From the NCBI GenBank assembly GCA_030147905.1, contig JASBUM010000336.1, positions 1-6,490 of the forward strand: DNA of 6,490 nucleotides, written 5' to 3'. Under the pieces are notes generated by a model. That model was given only the letters and a program-made list of their open reading frames with translations. It ran no database searches and was not told the origin of the DNA. Below are positions 6,304 through 6,490 of the stretch, piece after piece (the stretch's first letter is position 1; every line of letters starts with the position of its first letter). A program made the translations under genes and the position numbers. This stretch comes from Acidimangrovimonas sp. (GTDB taxonomy: Bacteria; Pseudomonadota; Alphaproteobacteria; Rhodobacterales; Rhodobacteraceae).

Positions 6304-6490
6304 CGGCGCTGGCGATCGAGGCGGTGGAGCAGATTGCGGACATTCGAGACCTGCCAGCGCCCGCCGCGACGGCTGAGCACCTGTCGCGCATTCAGTTCGG
6401 CGGCGATGGCACGCAAGGACAGGTGGCCGCCGGCGCGGATCTCGGCGATGACGGGGGCCAACTCGGCGGCAAAGGCATCGGCATTCCGCC
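6300..6490 (-). CDS. Serine recombinase, C-terminal fragment (cut by window edge)
   Basis: The last 62 residues of a protein whose start lies beyond the right edge, with stop TGA at 6300-6302. The fragment begins RNADAFAAELAPVIAEIRAG and contains SLRAIAAELNARQVLSRRGG followed by RWQVSNVRNLLHRL. This is the pattern of the C-terminal DNA-binding end of alphaproteobacterial resolvase/invertase-type 'recombinase family' proteins (compare the typical motif of a small helix-turn-helix, then ARG-RRGG-W-VRN-L). The catalytic resolvase domain with its serine is outside the window, so activity cannot be judged. It is convergent with the LysR gene, and a ~114 bp repeat starts at its stop codon. It marks the right flank as accessory DNA. 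Family confidence is good; the subtype is open. Confidence 0.8.
   Translation of the reverse strand, partial: RNADAFAAELAPVIAEIRAGGHLSLRAIAAELNARQVLSRRGGRWQVSNVRNLLHRLDRQRR

Overview
This window looks like chromosome or plasmid from an alphaproteobacterium, most likely of the Rhodobacterales. The reasons are very high GC with strong G/C at third codon positions, closely packed genes, and protein sequences that read like that group. The assignment rests on sequence style, not on a search.

The core (341-6129) is an inorganic-carbon uptake locus. On the minus strand, in transcription order, lie dabB (3571-5115; a membrane subunit related to the proton-pumping subunits of complex I), dabA (1195-3567; a zinc protein of the DUF2309/UPF0753 family, related in its active site to beta-carbonic anhydrases) and a cysteine-rich DUF6671-type gene (341-1198). 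dabB and dabA are 3 bp apart, and the dabA ribosome-binding site lies in the end of dabB. dabA and the third gene overlap by 4 bp (ATGA). The three therefore form one tightly coupled operon. DabA and DabB together form the DAB complex, which couples cation flow across the membrane to one-way hydration of CO2 to bicarbonate inside the cell. The role of the third protein is not known.

Divergent from dabB is a LysR-family regulator with an NhaR-like effector domain (5212-6129, plus strand). The short gap between them is strikingly AT-rich and holds two overlapping dyads, one of them a classical T-N11-A LysR box that ends one base before the regulator's start codon. This is the probable control region for both directions.

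The flanks are different. On the right, convergent with the regulator, is the C-terminal end of a serine recombinase (6300-6490, minus strand, cut by the window edge). A ~114 bp imperfect direct repeat (about 90% identical) occurs at 231-344 and 6190-6303, and so brackets the whole dab-lysR block. In both copies the repeat begins at the stop codon of the adjoining minus-strand gene (the DUF6671 gene at left, the recombinase at right) and runs into its downstream flank. Each copy carries two small GC-rich hairpins. The leftmost 230 bases have no gene I can identify. The arrangement suggests a carbon-concentrating cassette in an accessory, recombinase-associated setting. Mobility is an inference; no element ends were proven.
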